Of a stretch of 64,000 nucleotides of DNA, positions 49,159 to 59,527 are shown piece after piece (within the stretch, counting starts at the first letter, position 1; every line of letters begins with the position of its first letter). The notes beneath the pieces are model-generated. The model had not been told where the DNA came from. It was given only the letters and a program-made list of their open reading frames with translations, and searched no databases. Location: the NCBI GenBank assembly GCA_004346645.1, contig SMDA01000004.1, positions 186,001 through 250,000 on the forward strand. The letters run 5' to 3'. Origin of the DNA: Gulbenkiania mobilis. GTDB taxonomy: Bacteria > Pseudomonadota > Gammaproteobacteria > Burkholderiales > Chromobacteriaceae. The position numbers and the translations under genes are program-made.

Positions 49159-50160
49159 TCAGGCCGCCTTTCGGCCAACCTTCCACAGCGCCAGCGGCTG
49201 GCGTACGCGCACGGGTACCAGCCGGCCGGCAAACAATACCGCGACCGACAGCAGCAGCAGCGCCCCGGCGTTGTGAGCCACGGCCACCGGCAAGGGTAGC
49301 TGCAGGACTACGTTGGCGATGCCCAAGCCCACCTGCAGGAGCCATGCCAGCCCCAACAGCACCAGCCTGCCTCGCAGACAGCGATCTCCCCATCCGGTCC
49401 AGAGGAGCCCCAGCACGGCGAGCGAAACCACGAGGGCGCCCACACGGTGCAGCCAGTGGATCGCCACAAGGTTGGCCGAAGCGAGCGGTGTGCCGTCGGG
49501 CCCTTCACCGAGGTCCCGCACCAGATGAAAGGCGTGATCGAACCGCATGTCCGGCGGCAGCCAGCTGCCGTTGCAGGTCGGAAAACCCTGACAGGCCAGC
49601 GCGGCATAATTGCTCGATACCCAGCCACCCAGCAGGATCTGTAGCGCCACCATGACCACCAGCGCCCAGGCGGCGCGGCGATAGGTGGCCGGCACCGGTT
49701 GCAGCGGCAACGTGCGGGACAGTGCTCCCCAAGCCAGAAGTGCGGCAACCGTCATCCCGCCCACCAGATGGGCGGAGACGACTGCAGGCTTGAGCAGCAG
49801 GGTCACCGTCCACATCCCGAGCAGCCCCTGCACCGCCACTACCAGCAGCAGCCCGGTGGCGGCTGCGCGGCCCCTACGCTGCCACCACGCCCGTACTGCA
49901 GCAATCAGGATCACCAGCCCGAGCGTGGCAGCCAGATAGCGGTGCACCATCTCCTTCCATGCCTTGTCCAAACTGACCGGACCGTCCGGATTCACCGCCT
50001 GCGCGGCACGGATGGCATCGGCCGCATGATGCGGGCTCAACCGACCGTAGCAGCCGGGCCAATCGGGACAGCCCAGTCCCGCATCGGAAAGCCGCACGTA
50101 CGCCCCGAGCGGGACCACGATGCAGGCCAGAACCAGTGCCAGCAGCCACAGTCTTTTCAT
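49159..50160 (-). CDS. ctaA: Heme A synthase CtaA (COX15)
   Basis: CtaA oxidises the C8 methyl of heme O to give heme A. The 333-residue protein has eight predicted membrane helices and the heme histidines in [11 protein letters not shown] and [19 protein letters not shown] and [13 protein letters not shown]. The cysteine pair in [10 protein letters not shown] is of the type seen in class with redox loop. I prefer ATG 50160, with GGGAG upstream, to GTG 50166. Two TTGGCCGAA copies lie in it (49169, 49472). Confidence 0.96.
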   Translation of the reverse strand: MKRLWLLALVLACIVVPLGAYVRLSDAGLGCPDWPGCYGRLSPHHAADAIRAAQAVNPDGPVSLDKAWKEMVHRYLAATLGLVILIAAVRAWWQRRGRAAATGLLLVVAVQGLLGMWTVTLLLKPAVVSAHLVGGMTVAALLAWGALSRTLPLQPVPATYRRAAWALVVMVALQILLGGWVSSNYAALACQGFPTCNGSWLPPDMRFDHAFHLVRDLGEGPDGTPLASANLVAIHWLHRVGALVVSLAVLGLLWTGWGDRCLRGRLVLLGLAWLLQVGLGIANVVLQLPLPVAVAHNAGALLLLSVAVLFAGRLVPVRVRQPLALWKVGRKAA

Positions 50161-50180
50161 GCGCACTCCCGAGCCTGGCC

Positions 50181-50735
50181 CTAGCCAAGGCCGTTGTTGG
50201 TCTTGAGGATCTTGCCCACCTCCCGGATCACCCGCCCCGGTTCGGCCGCGTCCGGATAGAACATTACCGTGTTGCCCAAGGGGTCGATCAGGTAGAGGCC
50301 GGCCCCTACCCGGCTGGCCAGATGTGGCGCGGCGCGGACGGGCACTTCAGCGCGGGAGGGGGCTTCGCCCTGCGCAACTGCGCCGGCGACGAGGCGCAGC
50401 CGGACGAGCCGCTCCGCCGCCTCCCCTTGGGCCACCTGGATCTGGCGCTGGGTGAACAACCGTCGCTCACAGCGTGCATCGCAGGGCCCCGGTGCCTCGA
50501 CGGTAGCCAGCACCCATTTGCCGCGCGGCCAGTCGGGCGCCTCGCTCCCCGGAAGGGGCCGCACCTCCAGAAGCTGGCCGTAACTTTTGCCACCTTCGGG
50601 AGGAAAGAACCGGTAACTGGCCCAGGCTGCCACCGCCGGCAGGGCACAGGCCAGCACGATCAGCCCCAGCTTGATCCGGCCGGCCCGGCGCGAAGACCGG
50701 GGCGCAACCGTGGTGGCGTAGAGTTCAGCATTCAT
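50181..50735 (-). CDS. Membrane-anchored protein of the oxidase-assembly cluster, thioredoxin-like
   Basis: The 184-residue protein has one N-terminal helix (LGLIVLACALPAVAAWASY) and a periplasmic part with CDARCERRL, a CxxxC like that of SCO proteins, and YLIDPLGNTVMFYPD. This family sits between SURF1 and ctaA in many Betaproteobacteria and is probably a copper or redox helper for oxidase assembly. The function is inferred from context only. Confidence 0.75.
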   Translation of the reverse strand: MNAELYATTVAPRSSRRAGRIKLGLIVLACALPAVAAWASYRFFPPEGGKSYGQLLEVRPLPGSEAPDWPRGKWVLATVEAPGPCDARCERRLFTQRQIQVAQGEAAERLVRLRLVAGAVAQGEAPSRAEVPVRAAPHLASRVGAGLYLIDPLGNTVMFYPDAAEPGRVIREVGKILKTNNGLG

Positions 50736-51414
50736 CGGCAGAGCGTCTCCAGAAAATAAAGGCGGCCACCGTCAGCGCCAGCCCCATCAGCAGCCACTGC
50801 ACCGCGTAGCCATAGTGCCGCGCAGGATCGAAGGGTGGGCGGACCGGAGAGGGCACCAGTGGGCGAACGGCGGTCGTCAGCACCACCAGACCCGGACGCA
50901 GTGGCCGCCCCAGCCTCTCGGCCAAGGCCTGCGCATCCAAGGCATCGATTTGTCCTTCGGCCGCACGGCGGGCGCCGTCCAGTAAAAAGCGCTGCGGCAA
51001 CGGTACCCACTGGCCTTCCAGCGGGCCGGTCAGCGGGGGGAGGCGCCGGGCGGCGTCCTGAGCGGGCAGCCAGCCCCGGTCCACCACTACAGCCGTCCCG
51101 TCCGGCAGCAACCAAGGCTGCCACAGCCTCACCCCCGGGCGCCCGGCTTGCAGGGAGTTGTCCAGCCATAGGGGTGCCCCGGCCGGTCGCCCCATCAGTG
51201 CTACCGACCGGCCATCGGGCACAGCATGGGGGCCAAGACTGACCAGCGGCACGGCAGGCAGGGTGGCGGCGGCTTCGTAGGCCGACAGCAGCGCGCTGCG
51301 GCTTTCCCCGCGCTGCCATTGCCACACCGCCAAGGCGAAGGGCAGCAGGGCCAAGAGGAACAGTGCTGCTCCGGCGCGGCTGCGACGGGGTATTGGGCTA
51401 CCATCAAGTGACAT
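50725..51414 (-). CDS. SURF1 family cytochrome oxidase assembly protein
   Basis: SURF1 helps insert heme A into COX I. The 229-residue protein has helices at both ends (AALFLLALLPFALAVWQWQ and YAVQWLLMGLALTVAAFIFW). In between are LWLDNSLQAGRPGVRLWQP, VVDRGWLP and RPPFDPARHYGYAVQW, which is the SURF1 signature. The ATG at 51414 (MSLDGSPIP) gives the family start. It overlaps the next gene by 11 bp. Confidence 0.9.
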   Translation of the reverse strand: MSLDGSPIPRRSRAGAALFLLALLPFALAVWQWQRGESRSALLSAYEAAATLPAVPLVSLGPHAVPDGRSVALMGRPAGAPLWLDNSLQAGRPGVRLWQPWLLPDGTAVVVDRGWLPAQDAARRLPPLTGPLEGQWVPLPQRFLLDGARRAAEGQIDALDAQALAERLGRPLRPGLVVLTTAVRPLVPSPVRPPFDPARHYGYAVQWLLMGLALTVAAFIFWRRSADEC

Positions 51415-51436
51415 CACTGCAGAAAGGGCTCCCCGC

Positions 51437-51634
51437 ATGAAACCGTTGATCCTCATCGTGTTGTGCGCCATCGTCGTGGCGCTCTTCTGGGCCCTGACCG
51501 GCCTGATGCGGCCACAGCGCCAGCCGGAACGCATGGTGCGTTCACTCACCGTGCGCATCGGCCTGTCGCTGGCGCTGTTCGCACTCTTGTGGCTGGGCGT
51601 CTGGGCAGGCTGGTGGCACCCGCACGCAGCCTAA
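51437..51634 (+). CDS. DUF2909 twin-transmembrane protein
   Basis: The 65-residue protein consists of two helices (LILIVLCAIVVALFWALTGLM and IGLSLALFALLWLGVWAGWW, each near 20 residues) around a basic loop. It matches DUF2909, which sits between SURF1 and COX III genes in Betaproteobacteria. AAAGGG lies before the ATG. It is the only plus-strand gene in the oxidase cluster and is convergent with ctaE with a 4-bp gap. Confidence 0.85.
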   Translation: MKPLILIVLCAIVVALFWALTGLMRPQRQPERMVRSLTVRIGLSLALFALLWLGVWAGWWHPHAA

Positions 51635-51638
51635 CCAC

Positions 51639-52496
51639 TTACAGCCAGTAGACGAAGACGAACAGCATCAGCCATACCACGTCCACGAAGTGCCAGTACC
51701 AGGCCGCAGCCTCGAAGGCGAAGTGATGGCGTTCATCAAAATGCCCGCGGCGTACGCGCAGCCACACCACGGCGAGAATGAGGGTGCCCAAGAGCACGTG
51801 CAGGCCGTGAAAGCCGGTTAGCATGTAGAAGGTCATACCGTACGCCCCCGACGCCAGGGTCAGGTTGAGTTCGTGCAGCGCATGGCTGTACTCCCACATC
51901 TGCAGCGTGAGAAAAACCACGCCGAGTATCACGGTCAGCAGCAGGCCGTTGGACAGCACCCGCCGGTGGCCGCGCAGCATGCCCCAGTGCGCCCAAGTGA
52001 CCGTGGCGCCCGAAGTCAGAAGGATGAGGGTGTTGATCGCCGGCAGGCCCCAGGCCTGCATCGCCTCGTACGTGGCCTGAATGCCGGGGCCGCTCACCAG
52101 AGGCCAGGAAGGCACGAACTCCGGGTACAGCAGCTTGTGCTGCATGTTGCCCAGTTCGGGTAGTGAGATCACCCTTACGTAGAACAGCGCCCCGAACAGT
52201 GCACCGAAGAACATCACCTCCGAAAAGATGAACCAGCCCATCCCCCAGCGGAACGACATGTCCTCCTGGGCGTGGTACAGCCCGCGCAGGCCTTCGCGGA
52301 TCACATCCCCGAACCAACCGAACAGCATCCATACCAGCAGGGCTACTCCGGCGGCCAACACGAAGCTGCCGACAGGCATCTCGTTGATGGCGAAGGCGGC
52401 CCCCAAGCCCATGCAGAACAGGGCCAACGAGCCGATGATCGGCCAGTGCGACGGCTCTGGAACAAAGTAGTGTCGGCTTTCAACCGTGGTTTGCAT
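51639..52496 (-). CDS. ctaE: Cytochrome c oxidase subunit III
   Basis: Subunit III stabilises the oxidase and its proton entry. The 285-residue, seven-helix protein has SFRWGMGWFIFSEVMFF, HLVH-like GFHGLHVLLGTLIL, and the C-terminal AAAWYWHFVDVVWLMLFVFV signature. ATG 52496 has AAGGAG upstream. It is the last of the structural oxidase genes in the cluster. Confidence 0.97.
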   Translation of the reverse strand: MQTTVESRHYFVPEPSHWPIIGSLALFCMGLGAAFAINEMPVGSFVLAAGVALLVWMLFGWFGDVIREGLRGLYHAQEDMSFRWGMGWFIFSEVMFFGALFGALFYVRVISLPELGNMQHKLLYPEFVPSWPLVSGPGIQATYEAMQAWGLPAINTLILLTSGATVTWAHWGMLRGHRRVLSNGLLLTVILGVVFLTLQMWEYSHALHELNLTLASGAYGMTFYMLTGFHGLHVLLGTLILAVVWLRVRRGHFDERHHFAFEAAAWYWHFVDVVWLMLFVFVYWL

Positions 52497-52527
52497 CGTG
52501 CAGCTCCTTGCGTAAGGGGCCGGTGCT

Positions 52528-52731
52528 TCAGCTTCCGGCCACGTAGCGGACCAGAAGCACCAGCCCGGCAATCAGGAAGGCCACCACGCACAGCGCGGTC
52601 ACGATGACCTGCGCCAGCGACAGGCGAACGTCGCGCTCGGCATCGCGCCCCCGGCGCACACCGAAGAAGGCAGCGAGAATGGTGCCCAGCGCGGAGAAGG
52701 GACGACGACGCGGGCGCTCCTGCACGCTCAT
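52528..52731 (-). CDS. DUF2970 small membrane protein
   Basis: The 67-residue protein has a basic N-terminus, a SALGTILAAFFGVRRGRD segment and a C-terminal helix (VIVTALCVVAFLIAGLVLLV). DUF2970 proteins occur between ctaG and ctaE in Betaproteobacteria. Its start overlaps the ctaG stop by 4 bp, so the genes are coupled. The role is unknown, presumably oxidase assembly. Confidence 0.85.
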   Translation of the reverse strand: MSVQERPRRRPFSALGTILAAFFGVRRGRDAERDVRLSLAQVIVTALCVVAFLIAGLVLLVRYVAGS

Positions 52732-53288
52732 CCCCCACTACCCGGCACGTCGAAGACGCTGTAGGCCAGCGTAATCGACTCCACTTCCTCCGGCAGCTTG
52801 CGGTCCACCACGAACACCACCGGGAAGCGCCGTGTCTCGCCAGGCGCGAACACCTGCTGGCGAAAGCAGAAGCAGTCGAGCTTCTTCACGTGCTCCCCGG
52901 CCGCGGCCGGCAGGTAGCGCGGCACCGCCTGACCCACCACGCGCCGGTTGCTGGCGTTGGTGATTTCGTACTCCACCCGGACGAACTCGCCCGGCCGGGC
53001 ACTGAGCTGCCGCACCAGCGGCCGCACCTGCCAGGGGAGTCCGGCCTGCACGTTGGCATCGAACACCAGCGTCACCGGCCGGGCGGACGAAACCGGGCGC
53101 GCGGTATCTTCGGCCAAGGTGTCGGCCTGCACCACCTGGTTGATGCCGGTGACTTCGCAGATCACGCGGTAAAGCGGGATCAGCGCCCAAGCAAAGCCGA
53201 ACATCATCACCACGATCACGCACAGTTTGAGCAGTAGTGCACGACGTGCGTCGGGCGGCATGGAAGGCGGCTGTGGTTGCAGAGCCAT
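52728..53288 (-). CDS. ctaG: Cytochrome c oxidase assembly protein CtaG (Cox11)
   Basis: CtaG delivers copper to the CuB site of COX I. The 186-residue protein has an N-terminal helix (LLLKLCVIVVMMFGFAWALI) and a periplasmic immunoglobulin-like domain. Its copper motif is KLDCFCFRQQ. I chose ATG 53288 (MALQPQPP), which gives the family start. A TTGGCCGAA copy encodes TLAED. It lies directly after ctaD. Confidence 0.95.
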   Translation of the reverse strand: MALQPQPPSMPPDARRALLLKLCVIVVMMFGFAWALIPLYRVICEVTGINQVVQADTLAEDTARPVSSARPVTLVFDANVQAGLPWQVRPLVRQLSARPGEFVRVEYEITNASNRRVVGQAVPRYLPAAAGEHVKKLDCFCFRQQVFAPGETRRFPVVFVVDRKLPEEVESITLAYSVFDVPGSGG

Positions 53289-53298
53289 GCCTCCGTCC

Positions 53299-54924
53299 TC
53301 AGTGGTGTGTGCCGCCACGCACCGCGTGGATGACGCCGTTGTCGTCGGCATCAACCTCGGGGGCTTCGACAAAGCTGTGATAGGGGGCGGGCGTGGGGAT
53401 GCGCCACTCCAGCGTCTGCGCGCCTTCCCAAGGATGCTCCACCGCGGGGGGTCCGCGTCGCAGGCTGATCAGCAGGTTGTAGAGCACGATCAGTTGGCCC
53501 AGTCCAAAGCAGAAGGCGCCGATGGTGGCCAGGCTGTTGAAGTCGGTGAACTGCAGGGCGTAATCGGGAATGCGGCGCGGCATACCGGCCAGCCCCAGGA
53601 AATGCATCGGGAAGAAGGTCACGTTGAACCACACCATCGACCACCAGAAGTGCAGCTTGCCCAGCCGTTCCGAATACATCCGACCGGTCATCTTGGGGAA
53701 CCAGTAGTACACCGCCGAGAACAGCGAGAACAGTGCACCGGCCACCAGCACGTAGTGGAAATGCGCTACCACGTAGTACGTGTCCTGCAGCTGGGTGTCC
53801 ACGGCCGCCACCGACAGGATGACGCCGGAGAGACCACCGATGGTGAAAAGACAGATGAAGCCGATGGCGAACAGCATCGGCGTCTCGAAGGTCAGGCTGC
53901 CCTGCCACATCGTGGCCACCCAGTTGAACACCTTCACACCCGTGGGTACGGCGATCAGCATGGTGGCGTACATGAAGAACAGCTGGGCGGTAGCCGGCAT
54001 GCCGGTGGTGAACATGTGGTGTGCCCACACCATGAACGACAGAATGGCGATGCTGGCCGTGGCGTACACCATCGAGGTGTAACCGAACAGACGCTTGCGG
54101 CTGAAGGTGGGGATTACCTGGCTGATGATGCCGAAGGCCGGCAGCGCCATGATGTATACCTCGGGGTGGCCGAAAAACCAGAACACATGCTGGTACATCA
54201 CGGGGTCCCCGCCGCCGGCGGCGTTGAAGAAGTGGGTGCCGAAATGGCGGTCTGTGAGCACCATCGTCACCGCGCCCGCCAGCACCGGCATCACCGCGAT
54301 GATGAGATAGGCGGTGATCAGGCTGGCCCAGGCGAACATCGGCATCTTCATCAGTGTCAGGCCCGGTGCCCGCAGGTTGAGAACGGTAACGATGATGTTG
54401 ATGGCGCCCATGATCGAGCTGACGCCCAGGATGTGGATGGCGAAAATGGTCATGTCCATCCCCATGCCCATCTGGGTGGAGAGCGGCGCATACATCGTCC
54501 AGCCGGAAGCTGCGGCACCGCCGGGCACGAAGAACGACAGCAGCAGCAGAAGGGCAGCCGGAGGCAGCAGCCAGAAGCTCCAGTTGTTCATGCGCGCGAA
54601 GGCCATGTCGGGCGCCCCGATCATCAGCGGCAACATCCAGTTGGCCAGGCCATTGAAGGCCGGCATGATGGCGCCGAAGATCATGATGAGGCCGTGCAGC
54701 GTCACCAGCTGGTTGAAGAGTTCAGGTTGCCAGAACTGCAGGCCGGGGCTGAAGAGCTCGAGGCGAATCGCCAGGGCCATCACCCCGCCGGTGAGGAACA
54801 TGATGAAGCTGAACCACAGGTAGAGGCTGCCGATGTCCTTGTGGTTGGTGGCAAACAGCCAGCGGCCCAGCCCGGTAGGCTTGCCGGTGTGGGGCGCGTG
54901 CCCCGCGGTATCCGCAATCGCCAT
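53299..54924 (-). CDS. ctaD: Cytochrome c oxidase subunit I (aa3 type)
   Basis: COX I holds heme a, heme a3 and CuB. The 541-residue, 12-helix protein has the heme a3/CuB region HVFWFFGHPEVYIMALPAFG, the HHMFTTG pair, and KKLF-type D- and K-channel helices. VAHFHYVLVAGALFS supplies the last heme ligands. The start at 54924 has GAGGAGG upstream. It follows ctaC by 10 bp. Confidence 0.98.
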   Translation of the reverse strand: MAIADTAGHAPHTGKPTGLGRWLFATNHKDIGSLYLWFSFIMFLTGGVMALAIRLELFSPGLQFWQPELFNQLVTLHGLIMIFGAIMPAFNGLANWMLPLMIGAPDMAFARMNNWSFWLLPPAALLLLLSFFVPGGAAASGWTMYAPLSTQMGMGMDMTIFAIHILGVSSIMGAINIIVTVLNLRAPGLTLMKMPMFAWASLITAYLIIAVMPVLAGAVTMVLTDRHFGTHFFNAAGGGDPVMYQHVFWFFGHPEVYIMALPAFGIISQVIPTFSRKRLFGYTSMVYATASIAILSFMVWAHHMFTTGMPATAQLFFMYATMLIAVPTGVKVFNWVATMWQGSLTFETPMLFAIGFICLFTIGGLSGVILSVAAVDTQLQDTYYVVAHFHYVLVAGALFSLFSAVYYWFPKMTGRMYSERLGKLHFWWSMVWFNVTFFPMHFLGLAGMPRRIPDYALQFTDFNSLATIGAFCFGLGQLIVLYNLLISLRRGPPAVEHPWEGAQTLEWRIPTPAPYHSFVEAPEVDADDNGVIHAVRGGTHH

Positions 54925-54934
54925 GTCGTCCTCC

Positions 54935-56053
54935 TCAGGCCTTGCCGCCGCGGGCGGCCTTGATGTCTTTGGGTTGCACCACGTCGCCGGTGTTGTTGCC
55001 GAACGCATTGCGCTCGTAGGTGATCACGGCCGCGATTTCGGTATCGTTCAGCACCTTGCCCCAGGCGGCCATGGCAGGATTGCGGCGGCTGCCGTTGATG
55101 ACAATGTCCAGGTGGGCTGCGCGGTTCTTGGTAGCAATCGGCGAACCGGCCAAAGGCGGGAAGGTGCCGGGAATACCCTGGCCGTTCGGCTGATGACAGG
55201 CGGCACAGTTTTGCTGGTAAACCGTCTCGCCGCGCGCTACCAGATCCTTCAGCGTCCAAGTCTTGTTGGGGTCGTCAGCGCTGGCCGCCAGCGTCTTCTG
55301 CTTCTGCGCTACCCACTTCTCGTAGTCGGCCGGGCTGCGCGCATCCACAACGATCGGCATGAAAGCATGGTCGCGACCGCAGAGTTCCGCACACTGACCG
55401 CGATAGATGCCGGGCTTGTCCACTTTGAACCAGGCATCCCGGACGAAACCCGGAATGGCATCCTGCTTGACGCCGAGGGCGGGCACCCACCAAGCGTGGA
55501 TCACGTCGTTCGCCGTCAGCAGCAGGCGGATGCGCTTGCCGGTGGGCACCACCAGGGGCTGATCTACCTCCAGCAAGTAGTGCTCGCCCTTGGTGCCGGT
55601 CTTGTAGATGGCATCGCGTGGCGTGCCCAGATTGCTCATGAAGCCCATGCCTGCATCAAGATAGTCATAGCGCCATTTCCACTGATAGCCGGTGATCTTG
55701 ATGGTCATGTCCTCGCCGCGGGTCTGCTTCTGGTGCAGCACGGCACGCGTGGCCGGCCAAGCCATGCCGACGAGAATGAGCAAAGGGATAACCGTCCAGA
55801 TCACTTCGACAGTGGTGTTCTCGTGAAAATGCTTGGCTTCGTGACCTGCAGATTTGCGATGCTTGACGATTGCGTAAAACATCGCCACCAGCACGCCGAC
55901 AAAAATCGTGGTAGCAATGATGACCAGCAGGTTATGCAGGTCATAAATTTCATGGGCCACGCTGGTTACCGGTGTCTGTAGGCCAATACCGGGCGCCGCA
56001 TGGGCAGCACCGGTCAACAGCCCTCCACCGATCATCGTTCGCCAGAAGGTCAT
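54935..56053 (-). CDS. ctaC: Cytochrome c oxidase subunit II with C-terminal cytochrome c domain
   Basis: COX II accepts electrons at CuA. The 372-residue protein has a signal sequence, two membrane helices and the CuA site GQCAELCGRDHAFMPIVV. A C-terminal cytochrome c domain follows, with the heme motif QNCAACHQPNGQG and a distal MAAWGKVLND methionine, making a caa3-like enzyme. I chose ATG 56053 (MTFWRTMIGG), with AGGGGA upstream. It is the first gene of the oxidase operon. Confidence 0.97.
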   Translation of the reverse strand: MTFWRTMIGGGLLTGAAHAAPGIGLQTPVTSVAHEIYDLHNLLVIIATTIFVGVLVAMFYAIVKHRKSAGHEAKHFHENTTVEVIWTVIPLLILVGMAWPATRAVLHQKQTRGEDMTIKITGYQWKWRYDYLDAGMGFMSNLGTPRDAIYKTGTKGEHYLLEVDQPLVVPTGKRIRLLLTANDVIHAWWVPALGVKQDAIPGFVRDAWFKVDKPGIYRGQCAELCGRDHAFMPIVVDARSPADYEKWVAQKQKTLAASADDPNKTWTLKDLVARGETVYQQNCAACHQPNGQGIPGTFPPLAGSPIATKNRAAHLDIVINGSRRNPAMAAWGKVLNDTEIAAVITYERNAFGNNTGDVVQPKDIKAARGGKA

Positions 56054-56335
56054 GCCGTTCCCCTTTTGCTGTCTCAGTCTCGACGTGTGCGCCTTCGGTA
56101 GGCCCAGCGTTGCACATGAACCGGCCTTGGTCGCTGTATCGCGGTTGGCGCCGCCCCCTGAACTCCGGTTTCTTGGGTATAGCCAAGGAGTCAAGAAAAA
56201 CAAGAGCCTGTCATGACGCAGCGCAAAAGCTGTCTGGCGACAATCGGCTATGCCGTGGGGGGGGCGACATGAAGATGGCAAAAAAGGAGCCTGAAACGGC
56301 AGTAACAGCCGGTTTTTTGCAAACCGGCCGCAAGG

Positions 56336-56962
56336 TCAGGGCTGGTAGGGCAACTCGAGCAGCAGGGGAGCGGGCAGATGTGCCTTCAGGGTGGCAAGAT
56401 TTTCGGCATAAAACGGCTGGTCGGGCACCACGCGATTGGCCACCCAACCGGCAAAGGGCAGCCCGCTGTCCAGAATGGCGCGCGCCGTCAGCAGCGCATG
56501 GTTGATGGCGCCCAAACGCATCCCCACCACTAGAATCACCGGCAGCCCCAGGTGCCGGGCCAGATCAGCCATGAAGGTGGTGTCCGACAGTGGCGCTAGC
56601 CAGCCACCCGCCCCTTCCACCAGCACCACGTCCGCCTCTTCGGCCAAGCGGACGTAGCGGCTGGCGATCAGCGAGAAGTCGATCGCCACATTCGCCTCGC
56701 GCGCGGCGATGTGGGGCGATACCGGGGGCAAGAAACGATAGGGATTCATGGCATCGCGGTCCGTCTGACCGGTAGCGGCAATCAGCCGCTCCACGTCGTC
56801 ATTCACCCAGCGTCCGTCAGCCAGCACTTCGCAACCCGAGGCCACCGGCTTCATCGCCGCCACACGCTTGCCCTGAGCCCGCCAGCGCTGCAACAGGCGC
56901 ACCGCCGAGTACGTTTTACCGATCTCGGTATCAGTACCGGTAAGAAAATACCCAGAAGACAT
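56336..56962 (-). CDS. bioD: Dethiobiotin synthetase BioD
   Basis: BioD closes the ureido ring of dethiobiotin from DAPA, CO2 and ATP. The 208-residue protein has the P-loop TGTDTEIGKTYSAV and MKPVASGCE, with VVLVEGAGGWLAPLSD. AAGGA precedes the ATG at 56962. The other biotin genes are not in the window. A TTGGCCGAA copy encodes RLAEEA. Confidence 0.95.
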   Translation of the reverse strand: MSSGYFLTGTDTEIGKTYSAVRLLQRWRAQGKRVAAMKPVASGCEVLADGRWVNDDVERLIAATGQTDRDAMNPYRFLPPVSPHIAAREANVAIDFSLIASRYVRLAEEADVVLVEGAGGWLAPLSDTTFMADLARHLGLPVILVVGMRLGAINHALLTARAILDSGLPFAGWVANRVVPDQPFYAENLATLKAHLPAPLLLELPYQP

Positions 56963-57099
56963 GAATTTCCTTTCTTTTTGCCAGGCAGCCCCGCCACCAT
57001 GCTTTTGGCATGCGCAAGACACGCCCTCGGATGCATAACATGAAGGAGAGAATTATGAACGATGCAGAAATCGTAGGCTTGATGACCTGACTTGGTCTG

Positions 57100-57486
57100 A
57101 TGACTCTGGTGATGCTTGCCGCCGCCATCCTCGTGCCGGCGATCTTCTATTACCTGACGCTGCACCAGACAATGAATGCCATCGAGGGCGGCAACCGACC
57201 CTTCCCCGGCGGGCTGATCTGGCTGGCGTTCGTGCCATTCTTGGGCACTATCTGGTACATGGTGTATGCGATTCTGCGCTCCAGCGCGCTGAAGAAGGCG
57301 TTCGCGCGACGCCAGCTTCCCGGAGACGCCGCCATGGGCATCACCGTGGCTACGGTGGTGCTGATCGCACTGTGCATGGGGCCTTACCTCAACCTGCTGT
57401 CGATCATTCCAGCCATCGTGCTGTGGATCATCCACTGCGTAAAGATGGCCAATTGCAAAAGGGTTCTGGCAATGTGCCGCGCCTGA
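57100..57486 (+). CDS. Small membrane protein; upstream part separated by an in-frame TGA
   Basis: I do not recognise the family. The 128-residue frame has four membrane helices (for example LVMLAAAILVPAIFYYLTL, LIWLAFVPFLGTIWYMVYAI). In the same frame a better start lies upstream: ATG 57055 with GGAGAG before it reads MNDAEIVGLMT, then a TGA (57088-57090), then LGLMTLVM. So the original start is probably 57055, and a premature TGA (perhaps from TGG) interrupts it. The present ATG 57100 has no visible ribosome binding site, so translation may rely on reinitiation after the TGA, or the gene is dead. Confidence 0.6.
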   Translation: MTLVMLAAAILVPAIFYYLTLHQTMNAIEGGNRPFPGGLIWLAFVPFLGTIWYMVYAILRSSALKKAFARRQLPGDAAMGITVATVVLIALCMGPYLNLLSIIPAIVLWIIHCVKMANCKRVLAMCRA

Positions 57487-57730
57487 TGGTTGCCTAAGGC
57501 ACTGTCGCACTAAACGACTGCGGGCGACCCCTTGTGAGGGTCGCCCGGGTTACCTTCCACGGGTTGTCGAAGGCTGGCATCTGGAAGGCCTTGTGGGCCG
57601 CGGGTTTCAATGGGAGATGCACTGAAACCTGAGTGGCTGGAGACGCGGCCGTGTTCGTCGGGACACAACGGGAAGGGAAAAAGCCCCGACGGGCGCTGCC
57701 GCCGTCGCACAGCCGAAACCGGTATCTGCG
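57487..57730. other. Intergenic gap with one hairpin
   Basis: No gene is supported between the membrane protein and leuA. GGGCGACCC (57522-57530) pairs with GGGTCGCCC (57538-57546), with no T-run. It may help end transcription from the plus strand. Confidence 0.5.

Positions 57731-59527
<1,797 letters not shown>

Noticed and set aside
57088-57090. Selenocysteine reading of the in-frame TGA
   Set aside because: No SECIS-like hairpin directly after it and no selenoprotein family resemblance; a nonsense mutation is simpler.
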